64,000 bases of DNA from Rhodobacter ferrooxidans (GCF_000176015.1 NZ_ACYY01000003.1:124001-188000); one strand, 5' to 3'. Shown: positions 46,227 through 56,648, counted from the stretch's first letter. Made by a program: numbers and translations. Notes: generated from the sequence alone by a model not told the origin.

Positions 46227-47927
46227 TTACTTCACGCGATACCAGTCCGAGGTGTTCCACAGCTCGGAATCCCAGGCGTTCATCACCACGCCGCCCAGGG
46301 TATTCGAGGCGGCCGAGGTGCGGCCACGATCGACCAGCGGGATCACGACAAAGCTGTCCTTGGTCAGCATGTCGTTCAACTGCCGGGCGATCTCGCCGCG
46401 TTTGGCCATCTCGCCGGTCTTGCCAAGCTCGGCCACCAGCGCGTCATAGGCCGGGTCGCAGAAGCGGTTGATGTTCTCGCCCTGCCATTGGCTTTCCGGC
46501 TTCGGCGCCTTCTCGCAGGTGTATTGCGCGAGGTAGGGCTCCGGGTCGGTGCCGTCAAAGTTGTTGGCATACATCTCGACGTCGGCATAGAACTTCTGGA
46601 AAGTGTCGGGCGAGCCGGGGTCGCCGCCAAAGAACACCGAGGCATCGACGTTCTTCAACTCGACCTCGATGCCGATCTCGTTCCACCAGCCCTTGACCAG
46701 CGCCTGAAAGTCCTGCCGGACCGCGTTGGTCGAGGATTGGTAAAGCAGTTTCAGCTTCTTGCCGTCCTTTTCGCGGATGCCATCGGCGCCGGGCATCCAG
46801 CCGGCTTCTTCCAGCAGCTTCTTGGCGCCTTCGATGTCCTGGGTCAGGCAGCCGGTGTTATCCGAGGCGTAAAGCTCGGGCGCCGGCACCAGGTTGCAGG
46901 TGGCGCGGCCCGACGAGCCATAGCCGACCTCGACCAGCAGGTTGCGGTCGATGGCCATCGACAGCGCCTGCCGCACGCGGATATCCGACAGGATCGGGTG
47001 CGGATGGGCCGCGGTCGAGCGCATGCCTTCGGGCAGCGCCGGATCTGGGTCGGTCATGTTGATCTCGATCCGCTCGACCAGCGTGCCGAAGGCGGCAAAT
47101 ACCTTGCCCTTGCCCGCGGCTTCCATGCCTGCCAGCACCTCGGGGGCCAGTTGCGGGTTCCAGGCGTAATCGAACTCGCCGGTTTCCAGCACCGACCGCG
47201 CCGCCGCCTGCGCATCGCCGCCGCCCTTGAAGTTCACGGATGCAAACGCCGGTTTCGCCGGGTCGCGGTAGTTCGGGTTGGCCACCATCTGCACGGTGTC
47301 ATTGGTCTTGAACTCGGTCACCATGAACGGGCCGGTGCCGATCGGGCCAAAGTTGGCGGCGGTGCATTCCGGGGCTTTCGCGCCCAGACATTCAGCGAAC
47401 TGCTTGGCCTGCAGCAGCGGCGAGGTGGCGCCGACGAAGGCCTGATAGGGGTTCGGCTTGGGGGCCGCAAAATTGACCTTGATGGTCAGATCGTCCGGCG
47501 CCTCGACCGAGGTCACGCCTTCATAGCGCGCGGCCTGCGCACAGCCGCCTTCGGGATGCGTGCAATACTGCCAGGTGAACACCGCATCGGCCGAAGTGAC
47601 CGGCGTGCCATCCGACCACAACAGGCCGGGGGTCAGCTTCCAGGTGATCGAGGTCAGGTCGGCAGACACCCCGCCGTTTTCGACCGTCGGCACTTCGGTC
47701 ACCAGGCGCGGGATCACCTCGCCTTTTTCGTTGAACCCGGCCAACGGCTCCAGCACCATCGAGGCGGATTCGACATCCTTGGTGCCCGACGACAGGTAGG
47801 GGTTCAGGATCGACGGCGCCTGCCAGTAGATGATGTTCAACTGGCCATCCGCGCCACGTTCGGCAAAGGCGGCGGGGGCCATCGCGAAGGCGGCGGCTGC
47901 CCCCAGAAGGGCGGTCTTGAGTTTCAT
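46227..47927 (-). CDS. Peptide ABC transporter, substrate-binding protein (SBP_bac_5)
   Basis: From ATG 47927 the product has 566 residues with a signal peptide ([22 protein letters not shown]) and the extended two-lobed SBP_bac_5 fold: [16 protein letters not shown] at the start and [17 protein letters not shown] in the middle. It delivers peptides or similar ligands to OppBC. ATGA overlap with the oppF stop couples translation. A further 61 in-frame codons upstream belong to oppF sequence read in another frame and are not part of the protein. Confidence 0.92.
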   Translation of the reverse strand: MKLKTALLGAAAAFAMAPAAFAERGADGQLNIIYWQAPSILNPYLSSGTKDVESASMVLEPLAGFNEKGEVIPRLVTEVPTVENGGVSADLTSITWKLTPGLLWSDGTPVTSADAVFTWQYCTHPEGGCAQAARYEGVTSVEAPDDLTIKVNFAAPKPNPYQAFVGATSPLLQAKQFAECLGAKAPECTAANFGPIGTGPFMVTEFKTNDTVQMVANPNYRDPAKPAFASVNFKGGGDAQAAARSVLETGEFDYAWNPQLAPEVLAGMEAAGKGKVFAAFGTLVERIEINMTDPDPALPEGMRSTAAHPHPILSDIRVRQALSMAIDRNLLVEVGYGSSGRATCNLVPAPELYASDNTGCLTQDIEGAKKLLEEAGWMPGADGIREKDGKKLKLLYQSSTNAVRQDFQALVKGWWNEIGIEVELKNVDASVFFGGDPGSPDTFQKFYADVEMYANNFDGTDPEPYLAQYTCEKAPKPESQWQGENINRFCDPAYDALVAELGKTGEMAKRGEIARQLNDMLTKDSFVVIPLVDRGRTSAASNTLGGVVMNAWDSELWNTSDWYRVK

Positions 47928-48985
47928 GCGTTCACTCCTTGTTGTGTGGGCTCGGTTGCCTCGGTGCCGCCGGTTGATCCGGCGGGCTGGGCTTGTTGCG
48001 GTTGCACGAAGTGGCAGGCGACAAAGCGCAAGGGGGCCACTTCGATCAGATCGGGTTGCAGGCGGTGGCAGATGGCCTGCACCTGCGGGCAACGGGTGCT
48101 GAAATTGCACCCCTTGGGTGGATTGGCGGGCGAGGGCACATCGCCTTGCAGGATGATCCGCTGCCGCGCACCTTCGCGCGACGGGTCAGGCTCGGGTACC
48201 GCCGACAGCAGCGCAATGGCATAGGGGTGCAGCGGCTGGGCATAAAGCTCGTCGCGGGGGGAAAGTTCCGCAATCTGCCCCAGATACATCACCGCCACCC
48301 GGTCAGCGATATGGCGCACCATCGAAAGGTCGTGGGAGATGAACAGGTAAGTCAGCCCCAGCCGGTCCTGCAACTCCTCCAGCAGGTTGACCACCTGCGC
48401 CTGGATCGACACATCCAGCGCCGCAATCGGCTCGTCGCAGACGATGAACTTGGGGTTCAGGGCCAAGGCGCGGGCAATGCCGATGCGCTGGCGCTGACCG
48501 CCCGAGAATTCATGCGGATAGCGGTTGGCGAAGTTGCGGTTCAGGCCGACCTGATCCATCAGTTGGTAAATCCGCGCCAGCTTTTCCGGGGCGGTCAGGC
48601 TGGTGTGTTCGTCCAGCGGCTCGCCGATGATGCCCGCAAGGGTCATCCGCGGGTTCAGGCTGGCCTGCGGGTCCTGGAACACCATCTGCATGGTCGGACG
48701 CTTCTGCCGCAACGCCTCGGGCGACAGCTTCGCCACATCGTCGCCGTCGATCACCACCGAGCCGCCGGTGAGTTCGTAAAGCCGCAGCAGCGCCCGACCG
48801 ACCGTGGATTTGCCACAGCCGGATTCGCCCACCAGACCAAGGGTTTCGCCCTCGAAGATGTCAAAACTGACCCCGTCCACCGCCTTCACGTCGCCGGTAT
48901 GACGGCGCAGCAAGCCGGAATAGATCGGGAAATACATCTTCAGGTCGCGCACCTCGACCAGCTTGCGGCGGCCAGCGTCAAGCAT
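47924..48985 (-). CDS. Oligopeptide ABC transporter, ATPase OppF type
   Basis: 353 residues from ATG 48985 with GGAGG upstream. Walker [10 protein letters not shown], signature [14 protein letters not shown], Walker [15 protein letters not shown], and a C-terminal oligopeptide/dipeptide extension with cysteines ([16 protein letters not shown]) as found in OppF/DppF. Overlaps the oppD stop by eight bases. In this operon the ATPase genes come first and the permeases last, the reverse of the classic oppABCDF order. Confidence 0.9.
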   Translation of the reverse strand: MLDAGRRKLVEVRDLKMYFPIYSGLLRRHTGDVKAVDGVSFDIFEGETLGLVGESGCGKSTVGRALLRLYELTGGSVVIDGDDVAKLSPEALRQKRPTMQMVFQDPQASLNPRMTLAGIIGEPLDEHTSLTAPEKLARIYQLMDQVGLNRNFANRYPHEFSGGQRQRIGIARALALNPKFIVCDEPIAALDVSIQAQVVNLLEELQDRLGLTYLFISHDLSMVRHIADRVAVMYLGQIAELSPRDELYAQPLHPYAIALLSAVPEPDPSREGARQRIILQGDVPSPANPPKGCNFSTRCPQVQAICHRLQPDLIEVAPLRFVACHFVQPQQAQPAGSTGGTEATEPTQQGVNA

Positions 48986-49988
48986 CGGTAGCCTCCGGGT
49001 CCCAGTGGCAGGCGACGTCATGGCCATAACCGACCCGCCCGGCGCCGATGGCCCGGCGCTGCGGGTTCTCGGCATGGCAACGGGCGAAGGCATGGGCGCA
49101 GCGGGCGCGGAACGGGCAGGCGGTAGGGGCACCGGCCAGGATCGGCGGCTGGCCGTCGATCACCTGCAACCGCGCCTCGCGCACGCCGGAGACCTTGGGA
49201 ATGGTTTTCAACAGCGCCCGCGTATAGGGGTGGCGCGGGTCGGCGAACAGATCCTTCACCGGCGCCTGTTCGACCACCTGACCGCCATACATCACCATCA
49301 CCCGGTCGGCGATCCCGGCAATCACCCCCAGATCATGCGTGATCCAGACAATTGCCATGCCCAGCTTGTGGCGAAGTTCCTTTACCAATTCAATGATTTG
49401 CGCCTGAATCGTCACGTCAAGCGCTGTGGTGGGTTCATCCGCGATCAGCACTTCGGGGTCGCAGGCAAGGGCAATGGCAATCATCACCCGCTGCCGCATG
49501 CCGCCGGAAAACTGGTGCGGATAGCTGCGCAGCCGGTTGCGGGCGTCGGGGATGCCGACCAGTTCCAGCAGTTCCACCGCCCGCGCCTCGGCCTGCGCCT
49601 TGTTCAGCCCCATGTGGGCGCGCAACGGCTCGATGATCTGGTTGCCGACGGTGAATACCGGGTTCAGGCTGGTCATCGGGTCTTGAAACACGAAACCGAT
49701 CCGGGCGCCGCGCACGCGGCGCAGTTCCTCGGGCGACACCTTCAGGATATCCACGCCGCCCAGCAGCACCTGGCCTTCCCGCACATCGGCGGGGGGCGAG
49801 GGCAACAGGCCGATCAGCGACATCATGGTGACCGATTTGCCAGAGCCGCTTTCGCCCACCACACCCAGAAGCTCGCCCGGCATCAGGTGAAAGCTGACCG
49901 CATTGACGGCATGAACTTCGCCGCCGCGGGTGCGGAAAACGGTCTTCAGACCCCTGACATCAAGGACGGGCATTGCCCCATCGGGCAT
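48978..49988 (-). CDS. Oligopeptide ABC transporter, ATPase OppD type
   Basis: 336 residues from ATG 49988, with GGGGAG upstream. Walker [10 protein letters not shown], signature [15 protein letters not shown], Walker [15 protein letters not shown], and the C-terminal extension [16 protein letters not shown] expected in OppD/DppD. First gene of the opp operon; the promoter should lie in the 217 bp shared with the divergent deacylase gene. Confidence 0.9.
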   Translation of the reverse strand: MPDGAMPVLDVRGLKTVFRTRGGEVHAVNAVSFHLMPGELLGVVGESGSGKSVTMMSLIGLLPSPPADVREGQVLLGGVDILKVSPEELRRVRGARIGFVFQDPMTSLNPVFTVGNQIIEPLRAHMGLNKAQAEARAVELLELVGIPDARNRLRSYPHQFSGGMRQRVMIAIALACDPEVLIADEPTTALDVTIQAQIIELVKELRHKLGMAIVWITHDLGVIAGIADRVMVMYGGQVVEQAPVKDLFADPRHPYTRALLKTIPKVSGVREARLQVIDGQPPILAGAPTACPFRARCAHAFARCHAENPQRRAIGAGRVGYGHDVACHWDPEATDA

Positions 49989-50205
49989 AGGATACTCCCC
50001 AGGTCTTTGTTTTTCTTTGTTATTTGCCAGGCATGTCGTTGCACGACCCGGAATTTTACCGAGTGTTAGACATTTTTCGCCGCCCCGCAAGGCGGTTTTG
50101 CGCAAGCCGTGGCTTTGGCAGTTTCTTCCCCGACGTCACGCTGGCTGGCCTTGACCCTGCCACCGCCAAAGCGTCAACCTGCGGCATCGTTGAAGGAGCC
50201 TGCCA
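49989..50205. promoter_or_regulatory. Divergent control region between the opp operon and the ArgE-like gene
   Basis: 217 bp without a gene. It contains a T-rich patch (50006-50024) and a short stem CCGCC/GGCGG (50080-50084 with 50091-50095) followed by TTTT, which could act as a leader attenuator ahead of the deacylase gene. No operator was recognised. Confidence 0.4.
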
Positions 50206-51369
50206 ATGCCGATGCTGCTGACCCCGCGCCAGATCCTGGACCGTCTGGTGGCCTTCCCCACCGTCAGCCGCGACAGCAATCTGGCGCTGATAGGTTGGGT
50301 GGAAGACTATCTGGCCAGCCACGGCGTGGCGGCGCAGCGGGTATGGAACACGGAAAGAACCAAGGCCGCCGTTTACGCGAATATCGGCCCGCAAGTGACT
50401 GGCGGCGTTGTGCTTTCCGGCCACTCCGATGTGGTGCCGGTGGACGGGCAAAGCTGGACCACCGACCCCTGGAGCGTGGTCGAACGCGACGGGCGGCTCT
50501 ATGGTCGCGGCACTTGCGACATGAAGGGTTTCGTGGCGCTGGCCCTGGCGGCAGTGCCCTTGGCGCTGGCCGCGGGGGTGAAGCGGCCGTTGCAGATTGC
50601 CATCAGCTATGACGAGGAGGTGGGTTGCACCGGCGCACCGGCGATGATCGCGGAAATGGCGCAGGTGTTGCCGCGGGCCTCGGCGGTGCTGGTGGGCGAG
50701 CCGTCGATGCTGCGAATGGTCAACGGCCACAAGGGTGGCACCAAGTTTTCCTGCCACGTCAAGGGCTTCGAGGTTCATTCTTCCATCATGCATGAAGGCG
50801 TCAACGCGATCATGGTGGCGGCGCGGCTGATCGACTGGGCCAACCGGATGAACGCCGAAAACCGCGCCCGACCGGCCTCGCCGCTGGCCGCACTGTTCAA
50901 CCCGCCCTGGACGACGGTGCATGTCGGCGTGATCCATGGCGGCACGGCGCATAACATCACTGCGGGCGACTGCTGGTTCGGCCTCGATTTCCGCGTGGTG
51001 CCGGGCGAGCGGCTGGAGGACTGGGTCGCGGCCTTCCGGGCCGAGGTTGACAGGATAGAAAAAGAAATCAAGGCAATACGCCCCGAAGCTGCCATTTCAC
51101 TTGAACAGGATTTCGTGCTGCCGCCGTTGCAGCCCGAAACCGATGGTGCCGCCGAAGCGCTGGTGCGGCGGCTGACCGGCGACAATAGCACTTCGGTGGT
51201 CAGCTATGGCACCGAGGCCGGGCAGTTTCAGGCGGCGGGCTATTCGGCGGTGGTCTGCGGCCCCGGCGACATTGCGCAGGCGCATCAACCGGATGAATAT
51301 CTGGAGCTGGCGCAGTTCGAGGCCGGATGGGTGCTGATGCAGCGTTTGGTGGCGGAGTTGGCGGCATGA
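50206..51369 (+). CDS. ArgE/DapE-type deacylase (acetylornithine deacetylase-like)
   Basis: A 387-residue M20 metallopeptidase with the zinc-binding SGHSDVVPVDG, catalytic YGRGTCDMKGF and YDEEVGCTGA, and GPGDIAQAHQPDEYLE at the C terminus, close to ArgE. ArgE removes acetyl from N-acetylornithine, but here the gene is first in an oxidase/hydrolase operon divergent from a peptide importer, so a catabolic deacylase for imported acyl amino acids is as likely. A GAAGGAG site precedes the ATG. Confidence 0.85.
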   Translation: MPMLLTPRQILDRLVAFPTVSRDSNLALIGWVEDYLASHGVAAQRVWNTERTKAAVYANIGPQVTGGVVLSGHSDVVPVDGQSWTTDPWSVVERDGRLYGRGTCDMKGFVALALAAVPLALAAGVKRPLQIAISYDEEVGCTGAPAMIAEMAQVLPRASAVLVGEPSMLRMVNGHKGGTKFSCHVKGFEVHSSIMHEGVNAIMVAARLIDWANRMNAENRARPASPLAALFNPPWTTVHVGVIHGGTAHNITAGDCWFGLDFRVVPGERLEDWVAAFRAEVDRIEKEIKAIRPEAAISLEQDFVLPPLQPETDGAAEALVRRLTGDNSTSVVSYGTEAGQFQAAGYSAVVCGPGDIAQAHQPDEYLELAQFEAGWVLMQRLVAELAA

Positions 51370-52712
51370 CGGCGTTTCCGATCTCCGAATCCAGCCCGGT
51401 GCAATTTCCCGGCCCGATCCCCGCCGCCTGCGACGTGGTGGTGATCGGCGGCGGCGTGATCGGGGTGATGACCGCCTGGCATCTGGCTGAACGCGGCTTG
51501 CGGGTCACGCTGTGCGAAAAGGGCCGGATCGCGGGCGAGCAAAGCAGCCGCAACTGGGGCTGGATCCGCCAGCAGGGCCGCGATCTGGACGAATTGCCGA
51601 TCATGGTGGAAAGCCTGCGGCACTGGAAGAACCTCGCGCAACAGTTTGGCGAGGCTTTGGGATTCCGTCAGGAAGGCGTGATGTATCTGGCCCGCACCGA
51701 GGCCGAGATGGCGGGCTACGAGGCCTGGCTGACCCATGCAAGCGCGCATGGGCTGGACACCGAGCTGCTCAGCCGCGGGGCGGTGGACGACCGGATTCAA
51801 GGGGCGCAGGCGGATTGGAAAGGCGGGCTATTCACGCCGTCCGACGCGCGGGCCGAGCCTTGGACGGCGGTGCCTTTGCTGGCCCAGGGTGCTGCGGCGC
51901 GTGGCGCGGTGATCGTGGAAGCCTGCGCTGTGCGCGGGCTTGATCTGGCGGCGGGCAAGGTGGCGGGGGTGATCACCGAACAGGGCCGGATCGCCTGCGA
52001 TCAGGTGGTGCTGGCGGGTGGCGCCTGGTCGTCGCTGTTTACCCGGGCGCATGGCGTGGCGATCCCGCAACTGTCGGTGCTGGCCTCGGTTGCCGCTTCC
52101 GAACCGATGCCCGAGGTGTTTGCGGGCAATGCCGTGGACAGCGAATTTGCCTTCCGCAGGCGGGCGGACGGTGGCTACAGCCTGGCGCCGGGGGCCGAGC
52201 ATGACTTCTTCCTCGGCCCCGACGCCTTCCGCAACTTCGCCGCCTATCTGCCGGTTCTGAAACAGGATTTCCGTTCCACGCATTTCCAACTTGCTGCCCC
52301 GAAAGCCTATCCCGACGCCTGGGGCACGCCCCGGCGCTGGAGCATGGACCGCCCCGGTCCGTTCGAGGCGATAAGGGTGCTGAACCCCGCGCCGAACATG
52401 GGCGTCATCGGTCGGGTGCAGGACGAATTCGCCCGCGCCTTCCCGCATCTGGGGCGGCCAAGGCTGAAATCGGTCTGGGCCGGGATGATCGACACCATGC
52501 CCGATGTGGTGCCGGTGATCGACCGGGTGGCGGCTCTACCGGGCCTGACCCTGGCTACGGGCATGAGCGGCCATGGCTTCGGCATCGGCCCCGGGCTGGG
52601 CCGGGTGGTGGCCGATCTGGTGGCGGGGCAGCCCTTGGGCCACGACATCCGCCGCTTCCGGCTTTCGCGTTTTACCGACGGGTCGAAAATCGCGCCGGGG
52701 CCGGGGTTGTAG
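51366..52712 (+). CDS. FAD-dependent amino-acid oxidase/dehydrogenase-like (DAO family)
   Basis: 448 residues with the FAD-binding VVIGGGVIGVMTAWHLAERG near the N terminus, SSRNWGWIRQQGRD, and a C-terminal MSGHGFGIGPGLGRVVADL that completes the FAD site. It belongs to the DadA/DAO group, which oxidises D-amino acids, sarcosine or related amines; the substrate is not fixed by sequence. Overlaps the deacylase stop by four bases (ATGA), so the two are translated together. Confidence 0.85.
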   Translation: MTAFPISESSPVQFPGPIPAACDVVVIGGGVIGVMTAWHLAERGLRVTLCEKGRIAGEQSSRNWGWIRQQGRDLDELPIMVESLRHWKNLAQQFGEALGFRQEGVMYLARTEAEMAGYEAWLTHASAHGLDTELLSRGAVDDRIQGAQADWKGGLFTPSDARAEPWTAVPLLAQGAAARGAVIVEACAVRGLDLAAGKVAGVITEQGRIACDQVVLAGGAWSSLFTRAHGVAIPQLSVLASVAASEPMPEVFAGNAVDSEFAFRRRADGGYSLAPGAEHDFFLGPDAFRNFAAYLPVLKQDFRSTHFQLAAPKAYPDAWGTPRRWSMDRPGPFEAIRVLNPAPNMGVIGRVQDEFARAFPHLGRPRLKSVWAGMIDTMPDVVPVIDRVAALPGLTLATGMSGHGFGIGPGLGRVVADLVAGQPLGHDIRRFRLSRFTDGSKIAPGPGL

Positions 52713-52767
52713 GCTTGCGGGCGGCGGGCGATTGGCGGAAGCTGGGGCAAACAAACCGGAGTCTGAG

Positions 52768-53934
52768 ATGCCTGTAAAGAACCGCTTTGCCGAACTCTTG
52801 CCCGAAATCACCGGCTGGCGCCGCGATTTCCACGAAAACCCGGAGCTGCTGTTCGAGGTGCATCGCACCGCCGCCAAGGTGGCGGACCTCTTGCGGCAAT
52901 TCGGCTGCGATCAGGTGGTCGAGGGCATCGGCCGCACCGGTGTTGTGGCGGTGATCAAGGGCAAGACCGATACTTCGGGCCGGGTGGTGGGCCTGCGCGC
53001 CGACATGGACGCGCTACCGATCATCGAGGCGACCGGGGCGGCTTACGCCAGCAAGACCCCCGGCAAGATGCATGCCTGCGGCCATGACGGCCATACTGCG
53101 ATGCTGCTCGGGGCGGCGAAATATCTTGCGGAAACAAGGCAGTTCGACGGCACCGCCGTGCTGATCTTCCAGCCCGCCGAAGAGGGCGGTGGCGGCGGCC
53201 GCGAAATGTGCGCCGAAGGCATGATGGACCGTTTCGGTATTCAGGAAGTTTACGGCATGCACAACATGCCCGGCATCCCGGTCGGCCATTTCGCCATCCG
53301 CCCCGGTGCCATGATGGCGGCGGCGGACCAGTTCGAGATCACGGTGACCGGCAAGGGTGGCCATGCCGCCAAGCCGCATGACTGCATCGACACCACGGTG
53401 GTGGCGGCGCATATCGTGGTGGCCTTGCAGACCATCGCCTCGCGCGGGGTGGACCCGCTGAAACAGGTGGTGGTGTCGGTCTGCACCTTTGCCACCGACA
53501 GCCCGGCGCATAACGTCATCCCGCAGGTGGTGGTGATGAAGGGCACGGTGCGCACCATGGACCCGGGCGTGCAGGACTATGTGGAACGCCGGGTGGTCGA
53601 GGTCGCGACCGGCATCGCCGCCAGCCTTGGGGCCAGCGCCAACGTCGCCTATCAGCGCGGCTATCCGGTGACGGTGAACGCCATCGAAAACACCCGCTTT
53701 GCTGCCGAGGTTGCCAAGGCGGTCTCGGGGCAGGTGGATACCGATACAGCGCCGCTGATGGGGGCCGAGGATTTCAGCTTCATGCTGAATGAACGCCCCG
53801 GGGCCTATATCTTCCTTGGCAATGGCGACACCGCGATGGTGCACCACCCGGCCTATGATTTCGACGACAACGCCATTCCGTTCGGGTCAAGCTGGTATGC
53901 CGGGATGGTGGAAAGCCGGATGCCTGCCGCTTAA
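52768..53934 (+). CDS. M20-family amidohydrolase (hippurate hydrolase/aminoacylase type), paralogue of the 28.7-kb gene
   Basis: 388 residues with WRRDFHENPELLFEV, GLRADMDALPIIEATGAAYA, metal-binding MHACGHDGH, QPAEEGGGGG and TGKGGHAAKPHDCIDT. Nearly the same motif set as the gene at 28660, so the two are paralogues. GGAG at 52758-52761 precedes ATG 52768; the longer in-frame extension is 3' sequence of the oxidase gene. Probably the third gene of the deacylase-oxidase operon. Its stop overlaps the converging HPP-CBS stop by three to four bases. Confidence 0.9.
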   Translation: MPVKNRFAELLPEITGWRRDFHENPELLFEVHRTAAKVADLLRQFGCDQVVEGIGRTGVVAVIKGKTDTSGRVVGLRADMDALPIIEATGAAYASKTPGKMHACGHDGHTAMLLGAAKYLAETRQFDGTAVLIFQPAEEGGGGGREMCAEGMMDRFGIQEVYGMHNMPGIPVGHFAIRPGAMMAAADQFEITVTGKGGHAAKPHDCIDTTVVAAHIVVALQTIASRGVDPLKQVVVSVCTFATDSPAHNVIPQVVVMKGTVRTMDPGVQDYVERRVVEVATGIAASLGASANVAYQRGYPVTVNAIENTRFAAEVAKAVSGQVDTDTAPLMGAEDFSFMLNERPGAYIFLGNGDTAMVHHPAYDFDDNAIPFGSSWYAGMVESRMPAA

Positions 53935-55034
53935 TCCGTCAACGTGCCACCCAGCCCCTGCCGCGCCAGCACGGCGATCAGGTCGGACCGGGTGATCAGC
54001 CCGGCCAGACGGCCCGCCTCGACCACCGGGGCGGCCTGCTGGCCGGAATCGGCCAACTGCCGGATCAGCGTCGCCACCGGCGCCAGTGGCGACACCGGCT
54101 GCACGTCGGTGGACATGTGCAGGCGCACCGGGTCCGCAGGGTCGGCGGGCGGGATCACGTCGATCAGCGACAGCATGCCCAGCAGCACGGCGTCGCCTGT
54201 TACCGGCAGGGTTTTCAGCCCGTGCTGGCGGAACAGCGCCGCCGCCTGCCGCAGCGAGGCGTCCGCCCCCACGGTGATCAGATCGCGCGACATCACCGCG
54301 CCGCAGGTCAGCCCGCCCAGCCGTTGGGTCGCGGCATCGGCCTCGGCGGCGACCAGCAGGCGGCTGAAATCCTCGACCCCGATGTTGGCGCCCAGGTTCA
54401 TCTGCGCCAGCAGGGTTTCCAGATGGTCGGGCGGCGGCAGCAGGCGGCGCTCGGGGGCGGCGTCGGCGGTGGCATGCGGGCTGGTGGCGGGGGGCAGGCG
54501 GAACGGATAGACCCGGCCGGTCGCGTGGTTCCAGGCCACGGCAAAGCCGATCAGCAGGGCGGTGTCCAGCGCCACCGGCACCAGCGCAAAGCCAAGGCCA
54601 AGCTGCAAGGTGAAGGGCGCGTTCAGCACCGCCAGCAAGGCCACGGCGCCGGCGGGCGGGTGCATGGCGCGGCTCAGGGCCATCGCCAGCACCGAAAGCC
54701 CCACCGCCAGCCCGGCGGCCAGCGGCACCGGCAGGGCCAGATGCACCACGCCTGCGCCGATCAGCCCGGCCAGCGTGTTGCCGACCAGCGCCGACCACGG
54801 CTGCGCCAGCGGGCTGTTGGGCACCGCGATCAGCAGAAACGCCGTGGCGCCCAGCGGGGCGATCAGCACGAAGCCGCCGGGGTCATGCGGATAGGCCCAA
54901 AGCAGCAGCCCGCCGCAGAACACCAGGGCCAGGCCACAGCCGATCGCCGCCCGCACCGCCTCGCGCGGGGCAGGGCGCGACATCGCGGGGGCCAGGTGGC
55001 TGAAAAAGCTGGAAAGCCGTCCGGCTGGGGTCAC
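53931..55034 (-). CDS. HPP-family membrane protein fused to two CBS domains
   Basis: 367 residues. The N-terminal half is an HPP domain with four to five helices and the name-giving HPPAGAVALLA; the C-terminal half holds a CBS pair (from CGAVMSRDLITVGADASL to the end, LAGLITRSDLIAVL). The HPP part relates to nitrite or small-anion transport proteins, and the CBS pair senses adenosyl ligands. The start is GTG 55034, four bases after the moaA stop, so it follows moaA in one operon. Confidence 0.82.
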   Translation of the reverse strand: MTPAGRLSSFFSHLAPAMSRPAPREAVRAAIGCGLALVFCGGLLLWAYPHDPGGFVLIAPLGATAFLLIAVPNSPLAQPWSALVGNTLAGLIGAGVVHLALPVPLAAGLAVGLSVLAMALSRAMHPPAGAVALLAVLNAPFTLQLGLGFALVPVALDTALLIGFAVAWNHATGRVYPFRLPPATSPHATADAAPERRLLPPPDHLETLLAQMNLGANIGVEDFSRLLVAAEADAATQRLGGLTCGAVMSRDLITVGADASLRQAAALFRQHGLKTLPVTGDAVLLGMLSLIDVIPPADPADPVRLHMSTDVQPVSPLAPVATLIRQLADSGQQAAPVVEAGRLAGLITRSDLIAVLARQGLGGTLTD

Positions 55035-55038
55035 CGGG

Positions 55039-56034
55039 TCACCCGCCGGTGTGGCTCATCGGGCGGCTCATCCGGCCGGTGACCTGCTGCCGGGAATAGT
55101 CGAAATCGTGGCCTTTGGGCTTGCGGGCAATGGCGGCACGGATCGCGGTTTCCAGCCCGGCATCGGATGGGCTGGCCCGCAACGGGGCGCGCAGGTCGGC
55201 GCTGTCTTCCTGGCCAAGGCACATGAAAAGCTGCCCGGTGCAGGTCAGCCGCACCCGGTTGCAGCTTTCGCAGAAATTATGGGTCAAGGGCGTGATCAGG
55301 CCGATCTTCTGGCCGGTCTGCTCCAGCCGGACATAGCGCGCAGGCCCGCCCGAGCGTTCGGCAAGCTCGGTCAGGGTGAAGCGGCTGGCAAGCCGCGCGG
55401 CAAGGTCGGTCAGCGGCCAGTAGCGGTCCAGCGCGCCGTTGTCGCCCATCGGCATCACTTCGATGAAGGTCAGATCATGGCCTTGGGCCGCGCACCATTC
55501 GACCAGCGGGAACAACTCGTCCTCGTTGACCCCCTTCAGCGCCACGGCGTTGATCTTCACCCGCAGGCCCGCGTCCGTGGCGGCCTTGATGCCCGCCAGC
55601 ACCTGATCCAGCCGACCCCGCCGGGTGATCGCGGCGAATTTGGCGGCATCCAGCGTATCCAGCGAGACATTGACCCGCTTCACCCCGCACTCGGCCAGTT
55701 CGGCGGCATATTTTCCCAGTTGCGAGCCGTTGGTGGTCAGCGTCAGTTCCTGCAAGGCGCCGCTGGCCAGATGCCGCTGCATGGCGCGGAAGAACGCCAT
55801 GATGTTGCGCCGCACCAGAGGCTCGCCGCCAGTGATCCGCAGCTTTTGCACCCCCAGCCGGATGAAAGTGCTGCACAGCCGGTCAAGCTCCTCAAGCGAA
55901 AGCAGGTCGGCGCGCGGCAGGAATTGCATGTCCTCGACCATGCAGTAATCGCAGCGGAAATCGCAGCGGTCGGTGACCGAGACCCGCAGATAGCGGATGG
56001 CGCGGGCGAAGGGGTCGGTCAGCGGCTGCTTCAT
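55039..56034 (-). CDS. moaA: GTP 3',8-cyclase, molybdenum cofactor biosynthesis
   Basis: 331 residues. The radical-SAM cluster motif CDFRCDYCM (Cx3Cx2C) is followed by [12 protein letters not shown] and [11 protein letters not shown]; the C-terminal second cluster is in [21 protein letters not shown] (first part) and the protein ends in the GG tail needed for activity. It converts GTP into the first pterin intermediate of molybdopterin. ATG 56034 lacks a strong ribosome-binding site. The flanking HPP-CBS gene shares its transcript. Confidence 0.94.
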   Translation of the reverse strand: MKQPLTDPFARAIRYLRVSVTDRCDFRCDYCMVEDMQFLPRADLLSLEELDRLCSTFIRLGVQKLRITGGEPLVRRNIMAFFRAMQRHLASGALQELTLTTNGSQLGKYAAELAECGVKRVNVSLDTLDAAKFAAITRRGRLDQVLAGIKAATDAGLRVKINAVALKGVNEDELFPLVEWCAAQGHDLTFIEVMPMGDNGALDRYWPLTDLAARLASRFTLTELAERSGGPARYVRLEQTGQKIGLITPLTHNFCESCNRVRLTCTGQLFMCLGQEDSADLRAPLRASPSDAGLETAIRAAIARKPKGHDFDYSRQQVTGRMSRPMSHTGG

Positions 56035-56119
56035 CGGGCAAAGCTAGGGCGAGGGGGCGATTGTGGCAAGCAGCAATGAGGTGGTTGCCGGAAGGCGGGC
56101 GCCGGATTATCCTGCGGCC

Positions 56120-56572
56120 ATGATGATACGCGCCCTTGGTCTTGTGCTTGGTTTGTCGCTGTTGGCGGGGTGCTCGGCGCTGCGCGGGCCGCAGGTGCCG
56201 GATGTGCCAGAACCCTTGCCCTCGCCCGAGCTTGCCGCGCCGCCGCCGCCCGCCGGGGCTTCCAGCGCCGAGGCGCTGGACACCACCACACCCGAGCAGC
56301 GCGCCGCCGCTTTGGCCGCCCCGGCGCCCGCCGCGGATGCGGCTTTGGGCAAGGTGGTGGTGGCTTTGGGCAAGGTGACGGAACCGGGGTTCTGGTTGCG
56401 CTCGGCCTTGGTCAGCGCGGCGCGGCCGGGCACGGTGGTCACGGCGTCAGGCGCATCGGTGCAGGTTGATCTGTTGCCGGGCGAAGGGGCGGCGCAGCTG
56501 TCGCTGGCGGCGTTCCGGGCGCTGGGGCTGGGGCTGACCGATCTGCCCGAGGTGACGGTGTTCGGGCGCTAG
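56120..56572 (+). CDS. Small lipoprotein (D-galactarate dehydratase-misnamed family)
   Basis: 150 residues from ATG 56120 (second ATG at 56123): a lipoprotein signal (GLVLGLSLLAGC, cysteine 20 or 19 as lipid anchor), a proline/alanine-rich linker (residues about 30-75) and a compact C-terminal domain with KVVVALGKVTEPGFWLRSAL and GASVQVDLLPGEGAAQLSLAAFRALG. Similar proteins in Rhodobacteraceae often bear a wrong dehydratase label. I infer an envelope lipoprotein; function unknown. Confidence 0.75.
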   Translation: MMIRALGLVLGLSLLAGCSALRGPQVPDVPEPLPSPELAAPPPPAGASSAEALDTTTPEQRAAALAAPAPAADAALGKVVVALGKVTEPGFWLRSALVSAARPGTVVTASGASVQVDLLPGEGAAQLSLAAFRALGLGLTDLPEVTVFGR

Positions 56573-56590
56573 GCGGCGGGATTGCGGACA

Positions 56591-56648
56591 GGCGTGGGGG
56601 CTGTCTGCCCCCACACCCCCGAGGATATTTTCACAAAGGTGAATGAAG
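56591..56648 (+). terminator. Terminator-like intergenic repeat, copy D (3' of the lipoprotein gene)
   Basis: An 8-bp stem GTGGGGGC/GCCCCCAC (56594-56601 with 56607-56614), loop TGTCT, then ACCCCCGAGGATATTTTCAC and AAAGGTGAATGAAG. Read in the direction of the upstream gene it matches copies B and C. It ends at the stop of the converging AlkD-like gene. Confidence 0.7.

Noticed and set aside
44910-48224. 1104-codon plus-strand frame across opp genes
   Set aside because: It spans several intergenic gaps and overlaps four transporter genes on the minus strand; composition is typical of an antisense frame.
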